Source: Umbelopsis isabellina (lineage: Eukaryota; Mucoromycota; Umbelopsidomycetes; Umbelopsidales; Umbelopsidaceae). Taken from it: a DNA stretch of 64,000 nt. This document shows, piece by piece, positions 46,971 to 58,254 of this stretch. Numbering within the stretch: the stretch's first letter is position 1; each line of letters opens with the position of its first letter. The DNA lies in the NCBI GenBank assembly GCA_016758905.1, contig JAEPQZ010000002.1:1488001-1552000 (forward strand), in the 5' to 3' direction. The position numbers and the translations under genes were made by a program. A model generated the notes under the pieces. It saw only the letters and a list, made by a program, of their open reading frames with translations, was not told where the DNA came from and searched no databases.

Positions 46971-49900
46971 TTACAAATAAAGAGAAGCAGCAAAGATAAT
47001 ATCTCTATGAATCTTGTTGATACCTGTACAAAGCAGAGCTGGTCAGTTTAAACTTTTACTGTATATATGAGTGAACATCAACTAACCTTCAGCGAACTTA
47101 TTCTCAAGTTCGGTGTTACCTATACTTTTTGCTGCGCTACACATTTGACGCAAAAGTTCCTCGAGACGTCTGAACACACGAATCAAGGAACCTTCAAAGA
47201 CATCAGTCATCTTACATATTTGAGAGAATTTTGCTCCTTGGCACCAGGCAAAGACAACATCCATGAGCTCTGGTCGGAACTTCTTGACATAGTCATCCTC
47301 AACGACGTTCAACTTTGACTCTTGAGAAACCTTGGCTATACGACGTGCAACCTCTTGCATGGTACGTAGGGGTCCTTCTAATTCTTCCTTCAGTCGGGGG
47401 GTTTCTTCACTCTGTGTAATGCATTAAGAGTCAGATAAGATGCACTGAGAAGCGTTAGTACAGTGTGAAAGGAAATCTCACCTTCTCGTCAAAGACAAAA
47501 CAACTGAGCAAAGCAACAGATTGTTCAACGGAAAGGTCGTTAAAGACACCATGGAAAATAAGTTCAGTAAGAAGCAGTTCATCTCCTGTACTAATCTCGC
47601 AGGCGACTCTCCCTTTCATTTCTACTACATCAGCTGCGCTGGTGAAACCGAGTCGTCTCATGACTCGCTTTCTGCACTTGAGTTCCTCTAATTGTACGAT
47701 TGAATGCGCTTGAGTGATTTGCTTTCTAATCGCCTTGATTTGGTTGGATAACTCCATCTTCTTGGCGTAACTGTCATAAAGTTTAGAGAGTTCTGGTGAG
47801 TTATGCAAAGGATTGGACAAAAGTTTAGATTCCAAGACCTCGATTTTCTGGAATTATTAAGTTAGTGATGAACGAGATGCTACGCTATAAACGCTATATC
47901 ATGAGATACTTACGCGCACAAGCTTCTTGAATCCTTCGTCCTTTATTCCCATATTTTCAATGGGATCCAATTGAGGAATGCCCTCAGGGAAACGTTTCTT
48001 TACTTCCATAATAGACTTGAATATGTTATTTCGCTCTTCAGCAGGCTTCAAGTCATTTGACAAGAATAACCGAACATGACTAATGCCGTCCAATGTGGAC
48101 AGTGTAACGGGAACAACCTGATGAAAGTTTGTTAATTCTATATCTAGAAACGTATGTTTGCACTAGCTACTTACAATCATTTCTCCTGGTTCGCCCTGTT
48201 TAGGTGGTCGAATGCCAACAGTGGATCCATCAGCATTTTTTGCCACCACACTTCCAGCTAAACAGTGCATCAAGCAATCGACGATGTATTTTGGTTCCTT
48301 GTCAGAACCATCAACATTTTTACCCTTCTGGATTTGCTTCTGGTAATTGACGACCACGCACCAGCCGAAATCCATATCTTCATGCTTAATGCGCACCAAG
48401 CGGCCGGGTTGAAGGAATGGCAAACAGTGTGCAGGATGATTGATGACATCTCTCATATCTTTGGAGTAAGTGTCTAATTGTTGTCGAAGCTCATAATAGG
48501 AAGCGATGTTGTCTTCTTCGGGGATCACCATGCTCATTTTTTCAGCCTCTTTTTGCGTCAGCTCTATAGCAGCAATGTGTTAATCAATTTTCACATATAA
48601 CTAGATAAAACGTATGCTAGTACGAACCTTCTTCCAAACGTGGGACATTGGCATTATTTTGGAAAGTGTAGAAGCAACGGTCGAGCATGAACTCTGGACT
48701 CACGCCTTCGACTCGTAGCAAATTCAAGATCATATTATAACTAAGATGGAAGGCTGAGTTCATTCTATCTGAATCTCCCTGGTGAGCAATTATATTAGTC
48801 AAAAGGCAGCAAGTTTGGAAATCTTTGGTCTATTACTTACCTTCACCATTCCTTTTGCAACTGCAGGCTCCATTTTCTCATCAATCATCATGATGACAAC
48901 ACCACGATCATCAAGACCACGTCTACCAGCACGACCAGACATCTGGATATATTCACCAGAAGATACCCATCTAGTGTCTTTGCCATCGAATTTGCGTACA
49001 CTTGTGAATACAACAGTCTTGGCAGGCATGTTGAGGCCAATGGAGAAAGTCTCTGTTGCAAAAAGGACTTTCAAAAGTCCTTCCTGGAAGAGAATCTCAA
49101 TGGTTTCCTTCAAAATGGGCAACAATCCACCATGATGGATGCCAATGCCTCGTCGAAGCAATGGCAAAATGTGCTCAATTTGAGGGAGCTGACGATCATC
49201 TTCACTAAGCGAGCTAATTGCGTTCCGAAAGACCTGTGATACCATATCACGTTCGCTTTCTATAGAACACGTTAATAAAATGTATCAATCTACAGCCACA
49301 TAGAGACATATCTCCTTACCATCGTTGAAGTCTAATTTACTCATCTGTAGAGCTAATGCTTCACACTCTCTCTTGGAGAAACTGAAGACAATTACAGGAT
49401 GATAGTTCTTCATCATGATCATCTTAATGATCTTATAAATATCAGATGGACCATCCTTTTGACCACCCTTATTACTTTTGCCTCCTTTGCGTGGCTTGCT
49501 TTGAGGGTTTGATGGGTCATCACCTTGTGCATCCGCCAAACTACCAATTGCCTTTTGGAAATTGTCTTCTCTGAAGTTGGATTTCTCATCGACGACCAAA
49601 TGAATACCGTCACCTCCCGCAGGGAAAAGATAATGCTGCAAAGGCGTTGGACGGAAGTCTGTATACACAATATGGCATGGTTGTTCGTGTATTTTACAGA
49701 TCCATTCTGCAAATTCCATAGCATTAGGGATGGTAGCGGACAAGAAAACATAACGCACTGAATGAGGTAGTAAGATGATAGTCTCTTCCCATACGACACC
49801 ACGCTCTACAATGTAATTTTTTGAGTGTTGTGCAAATCAAGATGTAACCAAGAACTTGTTACTTACCTGAATCTCTCATGTAATGAATTTCGTCAAACAC

Positions 49901-50873
49901 TACCCATGCAACTTCTCTCATGATTTCGGATCCGCGATACAACATAGATCTCAAAATTTCTGTTGTCATGACCAAGCAAGAGGCCGTTGGGTTGATGGTC
50001 ACATCTCCCGTCATCAAACCGACATCACCAAATTCTTCTTGAAATTCACGATATTTTTGATTCGACAAAGCCTGTAGGAGAAGAAAATGAGGTTTTGTTG
50101 ATGAGATCATGTACATATATTTATAGTTACATACCTTAATAGGTGAAGTGTAGATAACACGTTGCTTGTTCTTAAGACAGAGAGCAATTGCATACTCTGC
50201 GACTACAGTTTTACCGGCAGACGTATGTGCAGCGACCAAAACAGATTCGTTACGCTCAATGGAAGAAATCGATACACGTTGGAAAGGATCCAGTGTGAAA
50301 GGGTATGATCTGGCAGGGTCCTTTGGAGGGACATGCTGAGAGATTGGGACATATGGATAGTTTGGAGGAAGAGCAACTTGATGGCGGACCTGCAGTGAGG
50401 CAACATCAGCCACATGTACACCAGCATTCAAGCTGATTTCTATCTCAATCACTAACCTGATGACTCAATATAACGCCAGTTTGGTTGTCAGCATCACTAG
50501 AGCTCTGTAATCCGGGAATATTCGCAACTTCTCTTGTACTCTCCTGCTCAAACTCGTCAGCAACGATGGGTTGAGGAGCCTCTTCTGTGGCTTTAAACTT
50601 CTTTGAAGGATGCCCAGAGAAATCCTCCTTCATATTGCCATTTTCCATATCTGTGTCAACTTCTACATTGGTTGATTCGGTCTCTTGCAAAGATCTTTTA
50701 TGTGCTAGATCTTTCGAGTGTTGGTCAGCATTCTGTTGTTGTTGTTTGTTAAGGCTTTGTTTCTTCTCGGCAGTATGATCAGTTCCACTGGACAATTCCC
50801 CAGTAGTAAACTCGCTGATGGGAACTTCGGAACCGAACACGTCAAACAGTGCTTCGCCGTCTTCGTCGAACAT
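46971..50873 (-). CDS. MTR4: Exosome-associated DExH RNA helicase MTR4
   Basis: Nuclear 3'-5' RNA helicase of the TRAMP complex that feeds RNAs to the exosome. The minus-strand start is at 50873 ([14 protein letters not shown]); about ten introns; stop at 46971-46973, with the last 53 nt a separate exon encoding [16 protein letters not shown]. The N-terminus is acidic and low in complexity. The helicase core has [14 protein letters not shown] (Walker A), [27 protein letters not shown] and DEIHYMRD (motif II). Motif III-VI blocks follow: [28 protein letters not shown] and [12 protein letters not shown]. The arch region contains [18 protein letters not shown] (KOW-type) and the C-terminal ratchet contains [19 protein letters not shown] and [11 protein letters not shown]. 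It matches Mtr4 rather than Ski2, judging from the arch and C-terminus. No break seen. Confidence 0.94.
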
Positions 50874-52991
50874 TTATGATAGCCAAAACACAGTGTTAGG
50901 GGGACAGCCAGAGCAAAAAATTGTGGTTTTTTGAGAAGAAACGGTCACAACGTTGAAGAAGATGTTGGAAGTCAAGCGGCATTTGAATTTGTGTTGTTCT
51001 TCGAACAAATATCTGAATAGATTGTGCTAGGCGAGGTCAAGAACTTATAAACTTTCAATTGATACAATGATGGATAACGTTATACTATAGATCAAATTTG
51101 AGAGATATCTTGTAAGAATAATTACAATGACATGTATGTGCTGGGAGACTGTATGACAATTCTGTCACCTAAAAGATCCATAATGCTATAAAATGTGCCA
51201 GGTCCAAATACGACATTTATAATTAGTAGATTACGTTTCCAACTACATAAACATGCATTACTGAGAATCAAGAGTGTGAAACTAAGGCAATATCGGCAAA
51301 TTGATGCCCACCCTATTTCATGATTGCTCTCTGCTTTGTGCTGCATCATGAGCGCAACATCTAACACAAAATAACAACATATAACCCTGCGTGCCTCCAT
51401 AAATTGTCATGGCAACTCTCAAGGCAAAACAATTTGAAATAGGGTTTCTCTCCGCGTGTGCAGCAGTGTTACAAAAGCATTTGAGCGATCTCCAATTGAC
51501 ATCTGGGTTTTAAAATCAATAGGCACAGAGTATGGCTCAATATTCCGAACTTTGTGATTGAGGTTTTTGGGGAGACTTCCGATTGTGAAAAAAATCACAG
51601 CAGCATCTCTTCGGCGACGGCAAAAGAGATTGGCAAAATCTGATTGAACTTGACTGAGATACATGAAAGCAGGGGGCACTGTCACCTTTCTTATGAATCG
51701 CAGCGCGGGAGAAAAGTAAATGGTGAAGCAAGTTGGGGGTGAGGCTGTGTATCCCGCAATACCGGCGTTTTTGATGCGTAAATGTCGGTGCAGCTTATTT
51801 TTGATTTGGCCGGTGAGGATATGGAAAGCCCTGATGTGGTCATTAAGGGAAGTACGGAGTCGCGAGTTCGTTCGCAAAAAATGTTCCACCTAAGCATCAT
51901 CAATATGGATTACAAATTTCGAGAATTGGAGAAAAAAGGAGTCAAGCAGTTGGAATTTTCAGACTTCATTTTGCCCAAGGGTTTGGTAATCCATCGTTCA
52001 TGTTTGGAGATAGGAGTGTGCTGCGAAAATAGGGCGACTCGAAGGAATGCGTAAAGCATCTCCACATTTCCTTAATTTTATTTTTAGTTCAAGACCACAG
52101 AGAGTCAATATTTATAATATCCATTAGAGACATAGTCATTCGTAAAATGGAAGGCCACATAGGCTAACAAAGCTGCATTATGTGAAGGTTCACAGGGAAA
52201 ATATATGTGTCTACTATAGATCGGCTACAAATATGTGTGGGGATACTGAATTTGTGTTCATCGCCGAGCTCATTGGTCCAGACAATGTGCCGGTCATACC
52301 ACTGTTTATCTTCGAACCAATTAACTTCTCTACCAATAGCAAAAGCCCGTTATCTCCATAATGTGACCATATATTTTAACTCTAACGACATTTGACTTCA
52401 TATACATGCACACGTTACTCTTCGGAATTAAAAAATAATAGACAAAGGCCATTTGCGCCTGGTTCCAGAGTGCAAACAAAGGTTTGAGCAAGGCATTCTC
52501 CGAACACCAAACACGCCAGGGGTTATATGGCGTTCTACTCAGCCAACAAAACATTCCGAGGTGTAAAGCGAAGAAAAAAAATGGGGAAATCGCCCACATG
52601 GCATCATCCATTGAATATCGTAACAGCAACCCCTTCAACCCTTTCATTGAAGTTCGCGAAATACCCATTTTTGTACTTGCCGGCCTGCAGTTATGTGGAA
52701 TTACGCTTCGAATCTGTGTTGTCGTCCCACACGGAGAAAATCATTCCGTCGCTTCATGCAAGCGTTGGCATTTTGACAGCCTGCAGGTTGGATTTTTTCT
52801 ACTGTGTAATTTATACAGCTTAGAAGATAGAACAATCCGGTTGGTTCTTGCTAATTTGCCTTAACAAATTACTATTAAAAGCATTTTCTCTCCAGACTCT
52901 TATAAATCCCCTTCCTTTTGCTTGTTCCCTTTTTTCAATTTTCTCTTCTGTTTCCCTTTTTACCTACCTCTTACGTTCCGTTCCCTCATAA
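50874..52991. other. 2.1-kb gap upstream of trehalase
   Basis: Between the divergent MTR4 and trehalase starts. Frames of 90-156 codons occur on both strands (for example 51419-51889 on the minus strand), but none resembles a known protein, and they overlap one another as chance frames do. Its right end holds the trehalase promoter. AGGGG (stress-element core) occurs at about 52515. Confidence 0.5.
52901..52912 (+). promoter_or_regulatory. NTH1: TATA box with STRE-like CCCCT, trehalase promoter
   Basis: TATAAAT at 52901 is followed at once by CCCCT, the reverse complement of the AGGGG stress-element core bound by Msn2/4-type factors in yeast. It sits 91 bp before the trehalase ATG, with a pyrimidine-rich leader between. 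Stress regulation is expected for this enzyme; whether this CCCCT is functional is unknown. Confidence 0.5.
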
Positions 52992-55694
52992 ATGCAATCA
53001 ACTATACACGTTACACCCACCGATCACGACGTGGATGCTCATGCTCCAGCTAGTACTTATTATACAACCGGTAATAACTCCAGCGGTGCTTTGAATCGCC
53101 TGAAAACATACACGGTAAGATAAGCATACATTGACATGCATGAGGTCATTATCACACACTTACGTTATCCATAGAGGCGAACTGGGAACGATCCATTTGC
53201 GGCGCATACTATTCCTCGTCGAAGGAGAGCATCTCATGGTAAGTTCTCAGCCGCAAGTCATGGCGCATGCTTTCAATATTTTGCAAAACCGTATTTGGAA
53301 CAAGCCTTACGCAATTCATTTGCCGCAACTGCTTGACAACACCACATCGTGCTAATCAGTATCTGTAATTTAGACGATAAGAACAAAGCTCGCAAATTCC
53401 TCATCGACGTTCAGGAAACCCAGCGTATTATACTCGAGCAGGAAGATACAGATGGAGATTTTCAGATCACCATTAACGACCTAGGCCCTAAAACATTGAC
53501 TGTTGGCACAGCTGACTCAGGAGGTTACAAAAAAATAGAGATTCGTGGAACCTATATGTTGTCGAATTTGTTGCAAGAGCTTGCTCTGGCTAATGATTAT
53601 GGCCGTAAGCATATCGTTCTAGATGAGGCTCGGTTGAATGAGAATCCAGTTGATCGATTGTCACGTATGATACGACACCATTTTTGGGATGGGCTGACGA
53701 GACGGATTGACGCCGACGGTTTAGAAATTATCTGTGCAGACCCTAAAAATCGGTCAGCCAACCACAATCCGCGAATTTATATACCCTACAACGAAACAGA
53801 AGTATATGAATACTACAAAGAGATGAGTGCCGCTCGTCAGCATCTCAAGCTAGAAGTAGAGTTGCTACCAATGGATATTACTCCCGAGTATGTTAAAAGC
53901 ATCAATGATCGACCAGGCATTTTGGCTTTAGCTATGAAGAAATCGGTCGATGCTAATGGAAAATCGTCTTTCACTGGAGTGCCGTTTGTTGTTCCTGGTG
54001 GTCGATTCAACGAAATGTATGGTTGGGACTCTTACTTTGAAACTCTCGGACTACTCGTAGATGGTCGTGTGGATTTGGCTCAAAGCATGGTTGAAAACTT
54101 CTCTTATCAGATTCTTCATTATGGAAAGATCTTGAATGCCAATCGATCATACTATCTCACGCGATCACAGCCGCCTTTCTTAACCGATATGTCACTAAAA
54201 GTTTATGAACGACTACGTGCGGATCAGGAAGATGAAAACAAAGCCTGGCTAAGAGAGGCATTCAAAGCAGCTATCAAGGAATACCATACAGTTTGGATGG
54301 CAGAACCTCGATTGGATAAGAAAACTATGCTATCGAGATTTTATCCCACTGGCTTGGGTATTCCACCAGAGACTGAAGCATCTCATTTTGATCATATCAT
54401 CGAGCCTTTCGCTAAAAAATACAATGTCACCATCCCAGAATTCAACAATTTATATAACAGTGGCGAAGCAAAAGAACCAGAATTGGACCAATACTTCTTA
54501 CACGACAGAGCAGTCCGTGAATCTGGACACGACACGACATACCGGTATGAAAAGCGTTGTGCACATCTTGCCACCATTGATCTCAATGCTCTCTTATACA
54601 AGTATGAAATGGACATTGGTGAAACTATTCAGAATGTTTTGGATGGTGACCTGGAGGACTACAATGGTGTGAAACAAGAAGCTGAAGTATGGTTCGAAAG
54701 AGCACGTCAGCGTAAAGAACGCATTGATAAATATCTGTGGAATGAGGAGAAAAGCTTGTACTTTGATTACGACACTGTTAAGGAGGAGCAAAGTACATAT
54801 GATACTGTCACAGCTTATTGGGCAATGTGGGCAGGATGTGCCAGCCAAGCGCAAGCCGAAAAAATGACGTACGTTGATGCGATGATCAGCAGCGATGAAT
54901 TTGTTTGGAACACGGAACATTAATTTCTTTGTTTGTGTATCTAGAAAGAATTCCCTTATCAAGTTCGAAGTAATTGGTGGCCTTGTCTCTGGTACTGAGG
55001 AATCAAGAGGCATTACTTCACTAGACCGACCAAATAGACAGTGGGACTTTCCGTTTGGCTGGGCACCACATCAGATCATGGCATGGCGCGGATTTGAAAA
55101 TTATGGAATGGTCGATATCGCACGGCGACTTGCCTATCGATGGCTGTTTACGTAAGTCATCACATATATATGATCATTATATAAATATTGCGCATCTAAC
55201 ATGCAACTCCCATCAGTATCACGAAATCATTTGTCGACTTCAACGGTGTTGTTCCCGAGAAATTTGATGTTGTCAGCTTGACTCATAAAGTCGAGGTGGA
55301 ATATGGCAATGTTGGTGTTGACTTCAAATTTGTACCGCGTGAAGGTTTCGGTTGGATGAATGCTTCTTATCAAGTCGGATTAAGCTACCTCAATACTCAA
55401 ATGCGAAGAGCCCTTGGAACATGTACCAACCCAGATTTGCTGTTTGAACGTTCTCTGGCCAGGGAAAATGCACTCAAGACTGCTGGCGCCAACTTACACC
55501 GACGCAAGTCATCAGAAGCCGCTGCTATTGCCATCACCAAGAATGGTAATATCAGTGCTGCTATCACAAGAGTCGCAGCCGATTCAGGCATTGGTGGAGG
55601 ATCTGGCGTGATTCAATACCCATCTGAAGACATTCAGGTTGTGAGCTCCCCAATAGCAATGCAACCCGATATAAGGCACTACACTCTCAAGTAA
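52992..55694 (+). CDS. NTH1: Neutral (cytosolic) trehalase
   Basis: Hydrolyses intracellular trehalose to two glucose; in fungi it is activated by PKA and calcium. Five exons (52992-53114, 53175-53238, 53374-54868, 54945-55151, 55217-55694) give 788 aa with consistent phases. Exon 2 holds an Arg-rich region with RRRRASH (residues about 56-62), a textbook PKA site. A calcium-binding loop, [12 protein letters not shown], follows at about residues 80-91. Both GH37 trehalase signatures are present: [15 protein letters not shown] (53994-54038) and [10 protein letters not shown] (55039-55068). The C-terminus carries [12 protein letters not shown] and then about 90 further residues rich in Ala, Ser and Gly that end HYTLK. 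The first ATG was chosen because it follows a TATA box and CT-rich leader and gives the N-terminal regulatory region. Confidence 0.94.
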
Positions 55695-55882
55695 TCTTAC
55701 AACAATTCATAATTTGCCACTCTTTTAGCATTCCCATTCCATCTTTTTTTTCGCGTATTATTTTTTGTGGATAATTGTATGATGAAAGTGCAGTATACCA
55801 AGCCAATTTACATACATCTGTTTCTTATATTCGTGTAGCTACCGATTGGGATCATTAGTCGATTAAATTGCAAAATGTTGCT

Positions 55883-57898
55883 TTATAATGCATATTCATA
55901 GTTGAGCTGTCGATCCCCAATTAGCTTACGATTAATAGGCTGCTCCAAAAGCGTCTGATGCTCTCCACTTTCGCGTAAGACGGCCTTGATTCTATTCTGT
56001 CTCTTCAATAAATATCGTTGCACCAACGTTAAAATCATAAATAACGATATAAAGCCCAAGTTCACTGAATGCCCACGAACTGTAATATAATAATGTTAGA
56101 GCTTCGAGAGCAACTTAAGGTAACCGAATTTCATACATACGATATCGTGGCGAGTCATCAGGCTTGTAAATATGCGAACCGAGTAATCCGGCAGAATTAT
56201 TAGCAGATACTGCCATGGCTGTGGCCACGCTTCTCTTCATGCTTGGTGCTATATTGCTAGTCAGCCACGCATTCACCACCGGATTGATGACAAATATACC
56301 AGAAACAGCAATGCACACCGCTACATACTTACTACTCCTATCAGTTAATAGAAGTAGTAGCAGATAACCAGTGAAACATAATGAGGCACCAACAATAGCA
56401 TGGTAAGCTCTTTCATATTTCTTGTCGGAAGAATGGGCCATGTAAATCATCTAAACATACGTTTAATTGTTAGAGAATCGCAACTAACCATCTGTGTTAT
56501 CGACATATCTTACCACCACAGCCGCAAACATGTATGGTGGAGCTACAGAATAGCACAGTCTTAATTAGCTGATGATCAGCTTACCTATGGAATAGGCTCA
56601 ATAGTCTTACCTGACATCAAATTTGCCGCCAACTTATCATCGAAACCTAACCCTTTAATGATGATAGGCAGGAAACTAATGACAGAATAAGCATGAGATC
56701 AACAACACCACAACATAGTGCCCAATCATATGAACATACTTGGATACACTGGTGTTTGGGACGCTTCCGCAGAAGAACATCAACATCCATAACCAAACTT
56801 TCCAATCAATAATAGCTTCATATATCTCCTGACGATTTCTCTTATTTATCTCATGTGGCGCCATGTCTTCTATATCAAAAGCGTCCCCAGAAGTGAGCCT
56901 CGTTACAGCCAAAACTCGTTCCTCTTCGCTCAGCCATGGACACGTCTGTGGAGACTCTGGTAGGTACCAGCTGAGGTACAAATTGTCACTATCTCCTTGA
57001 CTTTTGACAAGTTCATACTAAAACCTTGTATACTTACAATGCCATTATCGCTATTGCAATGGTAGGCAAACCTTCGATTATGAACAACCATTGCCACCCG
57101 GCCAATCCGCTTGCTCCTCTAAGTCGTAAGATATAATATGCCAAAATACCTGCGAAAGAATGTGAAAGAACGCTCGTGCTATAGAATAGCGCTATTCGAG
57201 TAGCAATCTCCGCTTTGCTGTAAAAAATCGTCAAGAAATAAACCACTCCAGGAAAGAAACCACTTTCCCATATCCCCAAAAGAAATCTAAGAACAAGCAA
57301 CTCCTGGTAGTTTCGTACTTGTGAATGTGCAGTGGCAATGGTTCCCCAACATACCATTAGAAATGGTAGCCTATTTGAACGCGCATTATTATAAATGGGA
57401 GGTATCATCATGGTCATTCAATGTACATACCAGCGCTTCGCTGTATAGCGCTTTAGCAAGATGTTACTGGGAACTTGGAACAACAGAAAGCCCGCCTACA
57501 AATGTCATCAATATATACCGCTCCCCGACTAAAATCGCACAATCTATGAACACTAACATAGAAGATCATAATGGCGGTGTTGAATTGCCCTGGCTTCAAT
57601 TCCAAATCCTCCTCAAAATTATCCAACACAGCATTACCTAGTTGAATACGGGAGATTAGCGACCTCTACATATGTTACTGTATTTTCTTATCGGTCTACC
57701 TAGGCTCGATCGATCCAGCGCAGCAAAAAGGTACATCAAACACAAGTACGGAAGCAGCTTGGTGTCTAGCTTACGCACCAGTGCCTTTTCCATTGCGTTA
57801 TTTCTCTGGCTAGTCCTCTCATCGACGTGCGATACATTAGCATGATAGTCGTTTAGTCCGGCATCGGAAACGTTTGCCAGCTTGTTATTACTGGCCAT
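55883..57898 (-). CDS. MFS anion:cation symporter (Dal5/allantoate type)
   Basis: Plasma-membrane transporter of the major facilitator superfamily, ACS family (nicotinate, allantoate, pantothenate or similar organic anions). The minus-strand start is at 57898 (MASNNKLANVSD) and the stop at 55883-55885, with several small introns. Motifs: LLPYLCLMYLFAALDRSSLG and GNAVLDNFEEDLELKPGQFN, the family entry; FQVPSNILLKRYTAKRW, equivalent to the loop 2-3 motif; RFLLGIWESGFFPGVVYFLT; and AGWQWLFIIEGLPTIAIAI, characteristic of Dal5-like carriers. EYISQ-type loops are absent. YLPESPQTCPWLSEEERVLA is the central cytosolic loop. About twelve hydrophobic segments are discernible across the exons. The substrate cannot be inferred. 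Confidence 0.85.
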
Positions 57899-58254
57899 TC
57901 GCCTTTTTTCCGCAGTACGGCAATGATACGGAGGAAAGCAAAGAGAGATAAAGTGGAGGAAGAATTAATGATTCGGGTAAAAATTGTTGCCCTGTCACTT
58001 GGTCACCATTCTCCTGCTCACAGGGTCACCAAATGAATGTGGCGGTTTTCATTGGATGAATTGTGACTTTGCTCAACCTAGAGGCGGAATATGCAAACGT
58101 GTGGACTTGACGGTTCCCATTTTGATGCCAATATATTTTGAGACATATTACACTATAATACGACTGCAGCTATAGCAGTTTTACTGGAGATGTTGAATTA
58201 TAAAAATTACAAGGTAAGGGATTTTTTTGGGGTTGAGGATCACAAAAACGGATC
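57899..58254. other. Intergenic, MFS promoter and creC 3' end
   Basis: 356 bp upstream of the MFS gene start and downstream of the creC-like stop, both genes on the minus strand. No gene seen. An AT-rich patch lies at about 58130-58220. Confidence 0.45.

Noticed and set aside
51419-51889. 156-codon minus-strand open frame upstream of trehalase
   Set aside because: No recognisable domain, overlaps other frames, and no convincing start context or conserved motif.
52484-52864. 126-codon plus-strand open frame just before the trehalase promoter
   Set aside because: It overlaps frames on both strands and shows no protein-like pattern; it sits in the likely promoter.
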